From positions 1-32,076 of the forward strand of contig CANQZE010000005.1 in NCBI GenBank assembly GCA_947628255.1: a DNA stretch of 32,076 bases, given 5' to 3'. The number at the start of each line of letters is the position of its first letter. The first letter of the stretch is position 1. The notes beneath the pieces were generated by a model. It searched no databases and was not told the DNA's origin. It saw only the letters and a list, made by a program, of their open reading frames with translations. This document shows positions 20,774-28,525 of the stretch, piece after piece. The stretch comes from an uncultured Clostridia bacterium (GTDB lineage: Bacteria > Bacillota > Clostridia > Christensenellales > CAG-917). A program made the position numbers and the translations under genes.

Positions 20774-22903
20774 CTATTTGATTATGCCGCGCCTGTTCGT
20801 GCGAAGTTCCTTGCGGAAGGCGAGCAACCTCTCTTTGAGCAGAAGCGCAACGTCGGGGTGCCTCTTCGACAGGTTGTAGCCCTCGATGGGGTCGTCGTCC
20901 AAATCAAAGAGGAAATTTTTGTAGTATTGATCGATGAAGGCGCTGTTCTCGTTGAGGACATTCTGATAATACTTGAAGTCGTGGAGTTCGCCGTCGATCT
21001 CCGCGGGCATTTGCAAACTTTGCACATTGCCTTTTTTGATGTAGTAGAGCGCGCGCATATTGCCTTCGCGGTCGAGGACTTTTGCGTCGGACGGAGTTGC
21101 GGCGGTGAGCGCGCCGAGCATACTGACGCCGTCTATCGTTCTGTCCGTCGGAAGCGGAATACCCATAAATTCGAGCAGAGTGGGGAAGATGTCTATGTTC
21201 ATATAGCTCGACGTGACGCGATATCCGCTTGCCGCCTCGCCATTGGAATTTGTCCAGCCGACTGGATCGTCCGTCGCGAAAGTCCTGCCGTCCGCCGTCC
21301 TGAGATTTTTGCCGATTTTGACGAGCATAGGCACTTTGTGGCCGCCTTCGAACGTCGTGTTTTTGCGCCCTTTCAGTGCGCCCGTCGCGCCTTCCTTGCC
21401 GGGACCGTTGTCCGACGTAAAGATGATTATCGTGTTGTCGGCGACTTCGGGATCGGAATAGATGAGTTCGAGCGTAGTGCCGAGATAGGCGTCAAACTCC
21501 TCGACGCAATCTATGTAGGTGTCGTCCGTGGTATCGCCCTGCACGGCGCCGTCCAAATTTGTTTGCGTCGTGTTGTAGCTTGAAAACAGAGGCGCGTGCG
21601 GCCAAGGAGTGCAATAGTATGAGAAGAAGGGAGTGCCGTTATTCTTGTAATCATCGATCTGGTCTTGTAGGTATTCGTTCATCTTTTCCGTGATGCGCTG
21701 TGTTGATTTGGATTGGTCCTTCATCTCGGCGTGCGAGAACACCTCGTGATATTGTCCGTTTTGCTCCTCGACAAAGTTGTAGGGCGTCATATCGTTGACA
21801 TAGTGGCTGCCGTAAAAATAGTCGAAACCTTGATTTGTTGGCAGATATTCGCCATAGTCGCCCAAATTCCACTTGCCGAACAGCGCGGTGGAGTAGCCTT
21901 GAGTTTTCAAAACTTCCGCGATCGTGATCTCGTCGCCCAAAATGCCGTCCACGTTGTAGAGGAATTGGAAGGGATTGAAATAGCGCGTGTTGCCGAACGG
22001 ATCGAGGGAAACGTTGGAGGGGAACACCACGTTGTCAAGATACCCGCGCGAGCAATATCTGCCCGTCAATATGCCGAAGCGAGACGGAGAACAGACAGGG
22101 GAAGAAGCATAAAAATTGTCGAAAAATACGCCGCCGTTTTCGGCGATCTTGTCTATGTTGGGCGTGAGTATGGACGGCGCCTTGCCCTCGTTGAGCAGGC
22201 TGGAGGAGTTGAGATAGCTGTACATCGAGATGTCCGCGTATCCCATATCGTCCATAAGTATGAACAAAATGTTGGGACGTTTTTGCCCGTTTTTGAGGGC
22301 GGCGAGAGATTCGAGATACTCATCGTGGCCGTCCTTGAGAGACTCGACCGTGGGCGTCGCCTTGAAGCTGCAACACAAAAAGTACAGCACGGTGACTCCA
22401 AGCATCAGCGCCGCGCACAGCGAAGCGACCAATCGTTTTGCCGTAAGTTTTTTGAGGCGTCTCAGGCATAACGCAAACGCCGCGAGCGCGATAGGAATGA
22501 GGGTGAACAACAGAGTATAGCCGAATCTTTCGGCGGCGTTGCCCGCTCCCCAAATGAAAAAGTAGAGCAACAGCGACGCGTCCGACAAGATGAAGCTCGC
22601 CGCCGTCCACACGCTCAAGCGTCCTCTGCACGCGCCGATGAATGTCGCGAGGGCAAACGCCATCGAAAACGCGATCGCGCAGACCGCAAGAAAGTTGAAG
22701 CCCGTCGCGAGCAACGTCAAGGCATATGCCGCCTCAACGCAGAACAGCGCGAAAGATACGCTTTTCAGCTTGTTTTCAATCGTAAATCCGCCCTTCGCGC
22801 GCGAAGCTCCGCTGCGGTTTGAAGCGGTTCCGTCCCCCGCTTCAGCAGAAGGCGCCGCGACGTCCTGTTCGACGGATTGCGATTTTATCTCCATATCATC
22901 CAT
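20774..22903 (-). CDS. Membrane-anchored Cys-type sulfatase
   Basis: 709 residues; ATG 22903 has GAGAGGAGT before it, while the frame continues upstream without a ribosome site. Residues 1-45 are a cytoplasmic, Ala/Ser/Gly-rich tail. About 46-190 hold five membrane helices (FALFCVEAAYALTLLATGF and others). The sulfatase domain runs from RPNILFILMDDMG (about 209) to the end, outside the cell. The metal ligands include Asp218/Asp219 and a SDNGPGKEG segment. The formylglycine motif CSPSR starts at Cys271, followed by FGILTGRY. The substrate is a sulfate ester, probably on host or plant glycans. Fusing five helices to an arylsulfatase recalls LtaS, which uses Thr rather than FGly. Operon with its maturase. 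Confidence 0.95.
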   Translation of the reverse strand: MDDMEIKSQSVEQDVAAPSAEAGDGTASNRSGASRAKGGFTIENKLKSVSFALFCVEAAYALTLLATGFNFLAVCAIAFSMAFALATFIGACRGRLSVWTAASFILSDASLLLYFFIWGAGNAAERFGYTLLFTLIPIALAAFALCLRRLKKLTAKRLVASLCAALMLGVTVLYFLCCSFKATPTVESLKDGHDEYLESLAALKNGQKRPNILFILMDDMGYADISMYSYLNSSSLLNEGKAPSILTPNIDKIAENGGVFFDNFYASSPVCSPSRFGILTGRYCSRGYLDNVVFPSNVSLDPFGNTRYFNPFQFLYNVDGILGDEITIAEVLKTQGYSTALFGKWNLGDYGEYLPTNQGFDYFYGSHYVNDMTPYNFVEEQNGQYHEVFSHAEMKDQSKSTQRITEKMNEYLQDQIDDYKNNGTPFFSYYCTPWPHAPLFSSYNTTQTNLDGAVQGDTTDDTYIDCVEEFDAYLGTTLELIYSDPEVADNTIIIFTSDNGPGKEGATGALKGRKNTTFEGGHKVPMLVKIGKNLRTADGRTFATDDPVGWTNSNGEAASGYRVTSSYMNIDIFPTLLEFMGIPLPTDRTIDGVSMLGALTAATPSDAKVLDREGNMRALYYIKKGNVQSLQMPAEIDGELHDFKYYQNVLNENSAFIDQYYKNFLFDLDDDPIEGYNLSKRHPDVALLLKERLLAFRKELRTNRRGIIK

Positions 22904-22933
22904 AATACTCCTCTCAAAATAGCTAATATAATA

Positions 22934-22962
22934 AATATACAATAATATGCCGGATTTGGCAA
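22934..22962 (-). promoter_or_regulatory. Promoter of the sulfatase operon
   Basis: On the minus strand TTGCCA (22957-22962), 17 bases, TATATT (22934-22939), 30 bases before the start codon. Five of six positions match at the -10 and four of six at the -35. Confidence 0.6.
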
Positions 22963-23013
22963 GCGCAACATTTTTGCGGGTTGCCTCGACTGCGCCGGCA
23001 GAGAAAGTCGCGG

Positions 23014-23042
23014 TTGACGAATCGTGTTTTTTAGAGTACAAT
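23014..23042 (+). promoter_or_regulatory. Promoter of the FAD-dependent oxidoreductase gene
   Basis: TTGACG (23014-23019), 17 bases, TACAAT (23037-23042). The leader would be only about a dozen bases and consists almost entirely of the ribosome binding site. Confidence 0.7.
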
Positions 23043-23060
23043 TATATCAACGGAGGGCTT

Positions 23061-24368
23061 ATGAAAAAAATTTTATTTGTCGGAGCGGGTATGGCGGCGC
23101 TTGTGGCGGCGGAAAAACTCGGCAGATCGGGAAAGTATGAGGTCACGGTGCTTGAAAAGAACGCGCGCGAGAATATCTCATATGATTGGCACGACGACGT
23201 AAATCGCGCGGCTTTTGAAAAGAACGGGTTGCCAATGCCGCTCGAAGGGACCTATTTTGTAAAACGCAATTGGACGTTTATACCGCCTTCCGAGAGCGTC
23301 GAGGTCACGTTGGATATCCCCGAAGAGGAGTTGGATCTCTCCATCGAGAGGCGCAAGCTCGCGCAACAATACATAAGCCGAGCGGAGGACGTTGTGGATT
23401 TCAGATTCTCCACGCAGGCGGACAGCCTCATCTTTGAGGGAGACAGAGTTGTCGGAGTGCGCGCAGGAGAGGAAAAATTTTATGCCGATCTTGTAGTTGA
23501 CAACTCGGGCGCTATGTCGAAATTGCGCGCTCAATTGCCCGAGGACAGCGGCGTGACAAAGCAACCGAATGACGATGAGATTTTTGTCGCGTACCGCGCG
23601 TTTATGAAGAGCGCGGACGGCGCGCCGTCGCCAAAAAACACCAACCGAGCCTATCTCAAACACCTCGGAGAGACGGGCATCAGCTGGAGCATTCTCGATC
23701 CGTCGGGCAGTGTGAACGTCCTCATCGGGAGAGTCGGAAGTTTGCCGAAAGAGACTTTTATCGGCGCGTTTCGTGCGCTTAAAGCCTCAAATCCGAACAT
23801 ATCCGACGAGATTGTGCGAGGCGGGATCATATGCAAGATCCCCATCAGACATCCTCTCTCGCGTATGGTCGCGGACGGCTATGTCGCGATCGGCGACAGC
23901 GCATTTATGACGATCCCGATGATCGGCAGCGGGATACAGAACAGCATTGACGCCGCCTGTATTCTTGCGGACGTCATCCTCAAAAACGATTCGCCTCTCA
24001 AGCAAGCGCTTTGGGAATATCAGGTGCGCTACTATCTTGAAAAGGGCGCCGATCATATGGGCGTCGACGTTTTGAAGCGCTGGTTGCTCTCGGCGTATCC
24101 GAAGGACCTGGATTGGCTGTTTGAAAAGGGCGTCGTCGGCGAAAAGGAGATGGAAGCGGGCGCGACGGGGCAACTTGTCAAGCTCTCATTCTCCGATCTG
24201 CTCTCCAAGCTCAAAAAGGGAATATCTCGTTTGCCTCTGCTGCTCAAGCTCAACGGAGTCATACAAAAATCCGCGCGGGCGGCGAAGATCGGCAGGCGTA
24301 TACCCAAGACTTTTGACGAGAAGGCGGTTTGCCGTTGGCAGCGCCGAGTGGAATCTCTCTACAGATGA
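23061..24368 (+). CDS. FAD-dependent oxidoreductase (geranylgeranyl-reductase-like)
   Basis: 435 residues from ATG 23061 (CGGAGGG just upstream). The frame stays open to 22947, but that part overlaps the promoter. The N-terminus MKKILFVGAGMAALVAAEKL is a FAD-binding Rossmann fold, with Glu at VTVLEK. GYVAIGDSAFMTIPMIGSG (about 275-293) is the second FAD motif of the PHBH/geranylgeranyl reductase group. The region between carries substrate-binding strands (YRAFMKS, GISWSILDPSGSVNVLIGR). The last 80 residues are a charged C-terminal extension with no clear domain. It probably reduces an unsaturated isoprenoid or lipid. Divergent from the sulfatase operon; no pathway partner is adjacent. Confidence 0.82.
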   Translation: MKKILFVGAGMAALVAAEKLGRSGKYEVTVLEKNARENISYDWHDDVNRAAFEKNGLPMPLEGTYFVKRNWTFIPPSESVEVTLDIPEEELDLSIERRKLAQQYISRAEDVVDFRFSTQADSLIFEGDRVVGVRAGEEKFYADLVVDNSGAMSKLRAQLPEDSGVTKQPNDDEIFVAYRAFMKSADGAPSPKNTNRAYLKHLGETGISWSILDPSGSVNVLIGRVGSLPKETFIGAFRALKASNPNISDEIVRGGIICKIPIRHPLSRMVADGYVAIGDSAFMTIPMIGSGIQNSIDAACILADVILKNDSPLKQALWEYQVRYYLEKGADHMGVDVLKRWLLSAYPKDLDWLFEKGVVGEKEMEAGATGQLVKLSFSDLLSKLKKGISRLPLLLKLNGVIQKSARAAKIGRRIPKTFDEKAVCRWQRRVESLYR

Positions 24369-24417
24369 GTTTTGAGTCCGACAGGCGTCGGCATCGGAAC
24401 GCAAACTCAAAAAAAAG

Positions 24418-24442
24418 AAAAACCTCGTCAAGAGGTTTTTTC
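24418..24442. terminator. Bidirectional terminator
   Basis: AAAAACCTC (24418-24426) pairs with GAGGTTTTT (24432-24440), with a five-base loop. T-runs follow on both strands, between the oxidoreductase stop and the converging gene that ends at 24480. Confidence 0.85.
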
Positions 24443-24479
24443 CATATCCGACGGGACGCGGATCTGCGCAAATCGCGGG

Positions 24480-24941
24480 TCAATCGAGATAGGTGTATTT
24501 TGCTCTGTAGTGCGCGTACATCTTTTCGTACATCTCGTCCTCCGTCTTGCCGACGCCGAAGATTTTGCCAAATTTGGCGATGAAATAGGTCCCCTTCGGC
24601 ACAAAGACATAGTCGAAAACGCCGTCCGCCTGCGCGTCGCCCGCCGTCTTGTAGCGTCTGTCGATGTCGTCGCGCGCGATATAGCAGAGATCTCCGTCGT
24701 TTTGGCTGATGACGTAGTTGCGATAGATGTAAGAGATCTTGTCTCGAGCTTCCTTTTCCGTGTCCACGACGTCATAGGTCATATCGTTTTTGAGGATGAT
24801 GACAAAGTTTTTGTCATACACGGCAAATTGCAGGATCTCGTCGTCTTTGCCGTCGAGATATGGGATGAGGGCGTCGCTGTCGCCAAACGTCCAATGCTGG
24901 TGCTTTTTGGTCATATAAATGCGGTATTTTGTGTCCGACAT
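24480..24941 (-). CDS. Conserved-type hypothetical protein, 153 residues
   Basis: I do not recognise this protein. ATG 24941 has GAGGTGA before it, and a -35/-10 pair lies just upstream, so it is a real gene. It is soluble, tyrosine- and aspartate-rich (about one Tyr in ten residues), with alternating strands such as EILQFAVYDKNFVIILKND and DYVFVPKGTYFIAKFGKIFGVG and a final helix EDEMYEKMYAHYRAKY. No signal peptide or membrane segment. The YVFVPKGTYFIAKFG part could be a beta-barrel repeat of the first half (two related strand-rich halves), but this is a guess. Single-gene unit flanked by terminators. Confidence 0.75.
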   Translation of the reverse strand: MSDTKYRIYMTKKHQHWTFGDSDALIPYLDGKDDEILQFAVYDKNFVIILKNDMTYDVVDTEKEARDKISYIYRNYVISQNDGDLCYIARDDIDRRYKTAGDAQADGVFDYVFVPKGTYFIAKFGKIFGVGKTEDEMYEKMYAHYRAKYTYLD

Positions 24942-24957
24942 AATTCACCTCGTCAAA

Positions 24958-24986
24958 ATTATATCACACGCGGCGCAACTATTCAA
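24958..24986 (-). promoter_or_regulatory. Promoter of the 153-residue protein gene
   Basis: On the minus strand TTGAAT (24981-24986), 17 bases, perfect TATAAT (24958-24963). The start codon is 17 bases after the -10, a very short leader. Confidence 0.7.
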
Positions 24987-25039
24987 CAACAACTTTTTTA
25001 GCAGAGGAGCGGCAGAGTTTGCGAACTTTTTGTTTTTTG

Positions 25040-25068
25040 TTGAAAATCCATTCGCTTTGGTATATAAT
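25040..25068 (+). promoter_or_regulatory. Promoter of the lipase-like lipoprotein gene
   Basis: TTGAAA (25040-25045), 17 bases, TATAAT (25063-25068), with the start codon 40 bases downstream. Confidence 0.75.
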
Positions 25069-25108
25069 ATTTCACATCAAATGCAGATTTTGCGTTTTGG
25101 GAGAGAAT

Positions 25109-26569
25109 ATGAGAAAGGTAAGAATTTTTGCGATAGCGATGTTGATCCTTGCGCTTTGCGCGTGTATGTTGGTCGCCTGCGGAGGAGACCGCTCAAAGAC
25201 GTTGACAATCGATCACACAAGCGTCCTGCTCAAAGCGGACGGGCAATACGATTATATCTCCGACGTGCGCCTCAACACGGAAAAATATCCCGAACTCGAG
25301 CGCCAAGGGTTGAGGCTGATCACGGGTTACGGCGACGATTATTCCACGGCGAACGAGATCGTTCCCGACAATTCGAACGCAATCGAGCAATATTTCAAAC
25401 AAGACAAAGGCATAATGATCATCATCAACGGATTGCAGCTCGGCGTGGGCAGATACAACAACGTCAATATGCAGAGCGACAGTCGCCTTGCGGAGCTTGA
25501 ACGTTACGGCAAAGATAAGGACATCGATTATTTCAAGAACGATTCGAAGAGCGAGCAGAATTACGATCTCGGCAAATATTGGTTTGACAACGGCTACAAC
25601 GTTTTCTACTTCCATTGGGAGATGTTCGCGGATTATTACAACAAGGGATCGATTGCGGACACAGGCAGGGGTCCCGGCGAAGTGCAGGAAAGGATCTGGT
25701 CGACGGATACGGGCGTTCAGGCCGCCTACACGCGCGGCGGCAAAACCTATATGACGGAATTCGGGGAGGCGGTCAACGGCAGTTTGGCGGAGTGGTTCGC
25801 CGCAGACTATATGCGTATGGCGGCGGCGGTCAGCGAAGTTTTCCCGGATTATGCGACCTCGACTCACGACATCAGGATCGCGGGACACTCGATGGGCGGC
25901 GTTCTCACCGTGGCGGGAGGCACGCTTTTGCATATGCTCAGCGACGCTAACAAATTGCCGAAGGCGTTTGTCCCCAACAGATTCTCGCTGATGGACAGCT
26001 ATCTTGCCATAAGTTCGAATCCCGATCTCACCGTGTCTTGGAGCGGCAAGAAGTATTACGCGCTTCCCGACGACCCCGACGACTCTTCCGACGGCGGATA
26101 TTGCAACTATATCCCCGCTTTGGATCTTGCGGTCAACACATACGGCGTGGCGGCGGAATTTGTTTGCAACGAGGGCTTTTTGGTCCCCTTCAAAAATATG
26201 GCAGGAGCATACGAGACCCATTTCGACGAGGATACCAAGCGGTTTGACGGAGATTACAGCGATGTCGCAAACTATATCCTCGATCTTTGTCCGATCATTC
26301 TCGTGCGCCCATACTTCTCGGGACTGACCACAAACTCGATGGCGGCGAACGGTCATAACGCCGTGCGCGAATGGTATCTCAGCACAATTTTGTACGACGC
26401 GCCAAAGGCGGGCGACGTCACCGTCCCCACCGCAAGGATGTCCGACAAGGACGTGAGATCTCTCAGAGGCAGATTCTTTGTGATGAACAACGAGAGAAAA
26501 AATTGGTGCGAAACTGTCCGTCCCGACGACGACGACTTCTCCGTTGACAAATCGGAGATCGTTGCGTAG
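25109..26569 (+). CDS. Lipoprotein with alpha/beta-hydrolase (lipase-like) fold
   Basis: 486 residues from ATG 25109 (GGGAGAGA before it); the frame is open to 25019 but that region holds the promoter. Residues 1-23 are a lipoprotein signal with lipobox LVAC, Cys24 being lipidated, so the enzyme sits outside the membrane. The nucleophile elbow is GHSMGG, Ser261 (IRIAGHSMGGVLTVAGG), typical of lipases and carboxylesterases. Before it come GKYWFDNGYNVFYFHWEMFADYYN (a strand-turn that resembles the usual oxyanion region) and a 100-residue insertion. Later segments are rich in Asp (DDPDDSSDGGYC) and contain a candidate catalytic His in NGHNAVREW. Substrate unknown. Confidence 0.85.
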   Translation: MRKVRIFAIAMLILALCACMLVACGGDRSKTLTIDHTSVLLKADGQYDYISDVRLNTEKYPELERQGLRLITGYGDDYSTANEIVPDNSNAIEQYFKQDKGIMIIINGLQLGVGRYNNVNMQSDSRLAELERYGKDKDIDYFKNDSKSEQNYDLGKYWFDNGYNVFYFHWEMFADYYNKGSIADTGRGPGEVQERIWSTDTGVQAAYTRGGKTYMTEFGEAVNGSLAEWFAADYMRMAAAVSEVFPDYATSTHDIRIAGHSMGGVLTVAGGTLLHMLSDANKLPKAFVPNRFSLMDSYLAISSNPDLTVSWSGKKYYALPDDPDDSSDGGYCNYIPALDLAVNTYGVAAEFVCNEGFLVPFKNMAGAYETHFDEDTKRFDGDYSDVANYILDLCPIILVRPYFSGLTTNSMAANGHNAVREWYLSTILYDAPKAGDVTVPTARMSDKDVRSLRGRFFVMNNERKNWCETVRPDDDDFSVDKSEIVA

Positions 26570-26607
26570 AAAATTTTCATCGGATATCAAAAAAGCAAGC
26601 GTAAACA

Positions 26608-26632
26608 GCGGGAGGCAAAAACCTCCCGCATT
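26608..26632 (+). terminator. Hairpin after the lipase-like gene
   Basis: GCGGGAGG (26608-26615) pairs with CCTCCCGC (26622-26629) with a six-base loop. The T-tract is weak (ATTTCG), so termination may be incomplete. Confidence 0.55.
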
Positions 26633-26696
26633 TCGCGTTTGAAGGCGGCAAAAGGGTGAAATTGCGTTTAATACATATATTGGGAAGCGATTTTTG

Positions 26697-26725
26697 TTGA
26701 CACTTTGTCCGTTGCAACTTATACT
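26697..26725 (+). promoter_or_regulatory. Promoter of the large repeat lipoprotein
   Basis: Consensus TTGACA (26697-26702), 17 bases, TATACT (26720-26725). The leader before the start at 26843 is about 110 bases. Confidence 0.7.
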
Positions 26726-26842
26726 TTTAGTACTCATAATCGTATTTACGCGCACGAATCTTCCTTGAGAATGATAAGCGAATGATCGCAATTTATGCGC
26801 ACTAAAACGTCTGTGTATCCCGAATTTCAGGAGGGCTTGAAA

Positions 26843-28525
26843 ATGATGAAAAAAAAGATATTGACAATATTGTGCGTCGCGCTTTTGCTCGCGGCGTCGG
26901 CGCTTGCTCTTGCGGCGTGCGATGAGACGGAATATAGCGTCATCAAATTCGACGCGCAAGGCGGGACCGCCATACAGCAGATTTTGGCAAAAGAGGGCGA
27001 GAAGATCATCGCTCCCGCAGATCCGACGCGAAGCGGATATGAATTTGTGGGCTGGGCTTTGTCCGCGGACGGCGAGCGCGTGGATTTCCCCGAAAATATG
27101 CCCAAGGGCGAGACGACCTATTTTGCGCTGTGGAAGGCGGAGACTCCCGCGCAACCTGACAACAAAGTCGCCTACAGGATCGAATATCATCTCGAAAACT
27201 TTGACGGAGACGATTTTCCCATCGACAACGAGCGCACGATCTTTGCGGAGGGCGAATCGGGTCAAAGCGTGTCGGTCACCGCGCCCATCATCGAGTATAT
27301 GCAATTTGACGAGAACAGATCCACTCCGTTGACTATGACGCTCGGAGAGGGCGACAACGTTTTCAGACTGTATTACGCAAGGACGATCTACAGGCTTTTG
27401 CTCAGCGAGGGCGATTCCAATCCGGGAGAGACGGAGCTGAACGCGAAGTTCGAGCATACCGTCGCGCTTCCGGACGCGGATTACGAGTCAAACGGCAAGC
27501 TGTTTATAGGTTGGGCTGACAATGAGAACGCGGCGCGCGAAGATATCCTGCTGCCGGGAGAGGAGATCGAACTCACCCAAAACAAGCTGTTGTACGCTCA
27601 GTACGGCACGGCGTATGATGGGATGTTCGACTCGCTCGGGCAGGTTGCGCTCAGCGCTCCCGACGCAGACGGAAATTGCATCGCGCTGTACATTGCTCCC
27701 GACGGAACTCGCGAATGGGGCGAGGCGAGCGGCGACGCGAAAGGATGCCGCATACAGACGCAAAATTTCAAAGGCATATTCGGCGCGTCCAAGCTGTTCA
27801 GAAAGGACGAGACGGGCAAATACATCGGCTACAGCTTGCTCAACGACGCTTGCGATGAAAAATACGGCACGCTGGAACTCGACGCGGCGGAAATGACCGC
27901 CGTCTACACAGTTGGCGACAGCGTGAAGAGCGGCAGCTACAGCTTTTTGACGGACAGCGACGGATACACGGGCGAGATGCTCCTCACAAGCGGGAGCGAT
28001 CGCGTCAATTTCAGATTTGCGGACGGGCAATTTGAAGGCGACTTTGTCGGCAGTTTCATCGTCAAGGGCGAAGAAGCGGGGAGATACAAAGTGATGTCCG
28101 ACATCACGTCGCTCAGCGTCGAGGACCTCTATGAGGTGGAACTTGACGGCTACGGCAGATTGTCCTTCCCCATCAGTATGCTCGGTTTGGCGCTCGCCTA
28201 TGGCGAATACAAGGGCTTGGACGCCGCAAAGGGCATTTGGCAGTTCAAATTTGTGGGATTTATCATCGAAGATATTTCCGACACTATCTATATGAGCGGC
28301 GGCTATCGCGATTGCAATTTCATATTGAAGACCGCCGTCAAGAGCATTTTCGGCTCGCAGGTGGACAGCTATCCCGTGTTCATCCCCGCGCGGGAGATCC
28401 GCGCAGGCTACGTCCGCGAACTCGATAAATACGTCGGCAAGAAGCTGCGCCTCAAAGTGCAGAAGCCCGAAGATATCCGCATAACGCGCAAGAAGGATTT
28501 TATATGGCGGAAGGCTCCGTCGTGA
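26843..28525 (+). CDS. Large lipoprotein with Listeria-Bacteroides repeats (5' part of a frameshifted gene)
   Basis: 560 residues from ATG 26843, eight bases after AGGAGG. Residues 1-25 are a lipoprotein signal (LTILCVALLLAASALALAAC), with a Cys at the end of the lipobox. About 30-95 are a Listeria-Bacteroides (InlB B-type, Flg_new) repeat, ending FVGWALSADGERVDFPENM ... TYFALW. A degenerate second copy follows at about 185-250 (KLFIGWADNENAAREDI). After that come beta-strand modules with the motif (E)LDGYGRLSF. The frame stops at 28523-28525, but the protein clearly continues in the next frame (see the 28504 entry). Surface-exposed; probably binds or adheres to a partner outside the cell. 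Confidence 0.85.
   Translation: MMKKKILTILCVALLLAASALALAACDETEYSVIKFDAQGGTAIQQILAKEGEKIIAPADPTRSGYEFVGWALSADGERVDFPENMPKGETTYFALWKAETPAQPDNKVAYRIEYHLENFDGDDFPIDNERTIFAEGESGQSVSVTAPIIEYMQFDENRSTPLTMTLGEGDNVFRLYYARTIYRLLLSEGDSNPGETELNAKFEHTVALPDADYESNGKLFIGWADNENAAREDILLPGEEIELTQNKLLYAQYGTAYDGMFDSLGQVALSAPDADGNCIALYIAPDGTREWGEASGDAKGCRIQTQNFKGIFGASKLFRKDETGKYIGYSLLNDACDEKYGTLELDAAEMTAVYTVGDSVKSGSYSFLTDSDGYTGEMLLTSGSDRVNFRFADGQFEGDFVGSFIVKGEEAGRYKVMSDITSLSVEDLYEVELDGYGRLSFPISMLGLALAYGEYKGLDAAKGIWQFKFVGFIIEDISDTIYMSGGYRDCNFILKTAVKSIFGSQVDSYPVFIPAREIRAGYVRELDKYVGKKLRLKVQKPEDIRITRKKDFIWRKAPS

Noticed and set aside
25193-27457. 754-codon minus-strand frame across the lipase-like gene and the start of the large lipoprotein
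   Set aside because: It is antisense to two genes with signal peptides, promoters and ribosome sites. Its translation has no recognisable motif and runs through the intergenic promoter. Codon bias of the sense genes keeps the antisense frame open.
28490-28506. Programmed -1 frameshift site
   Set aside because: The zero-frame codons GAT TTT ATA do not form a standard X-XXY-YYZ slippery heptamer, and no clear stimulatory pseudoknot is visible, so a mutation, an assembly error or a separate start is likelier.
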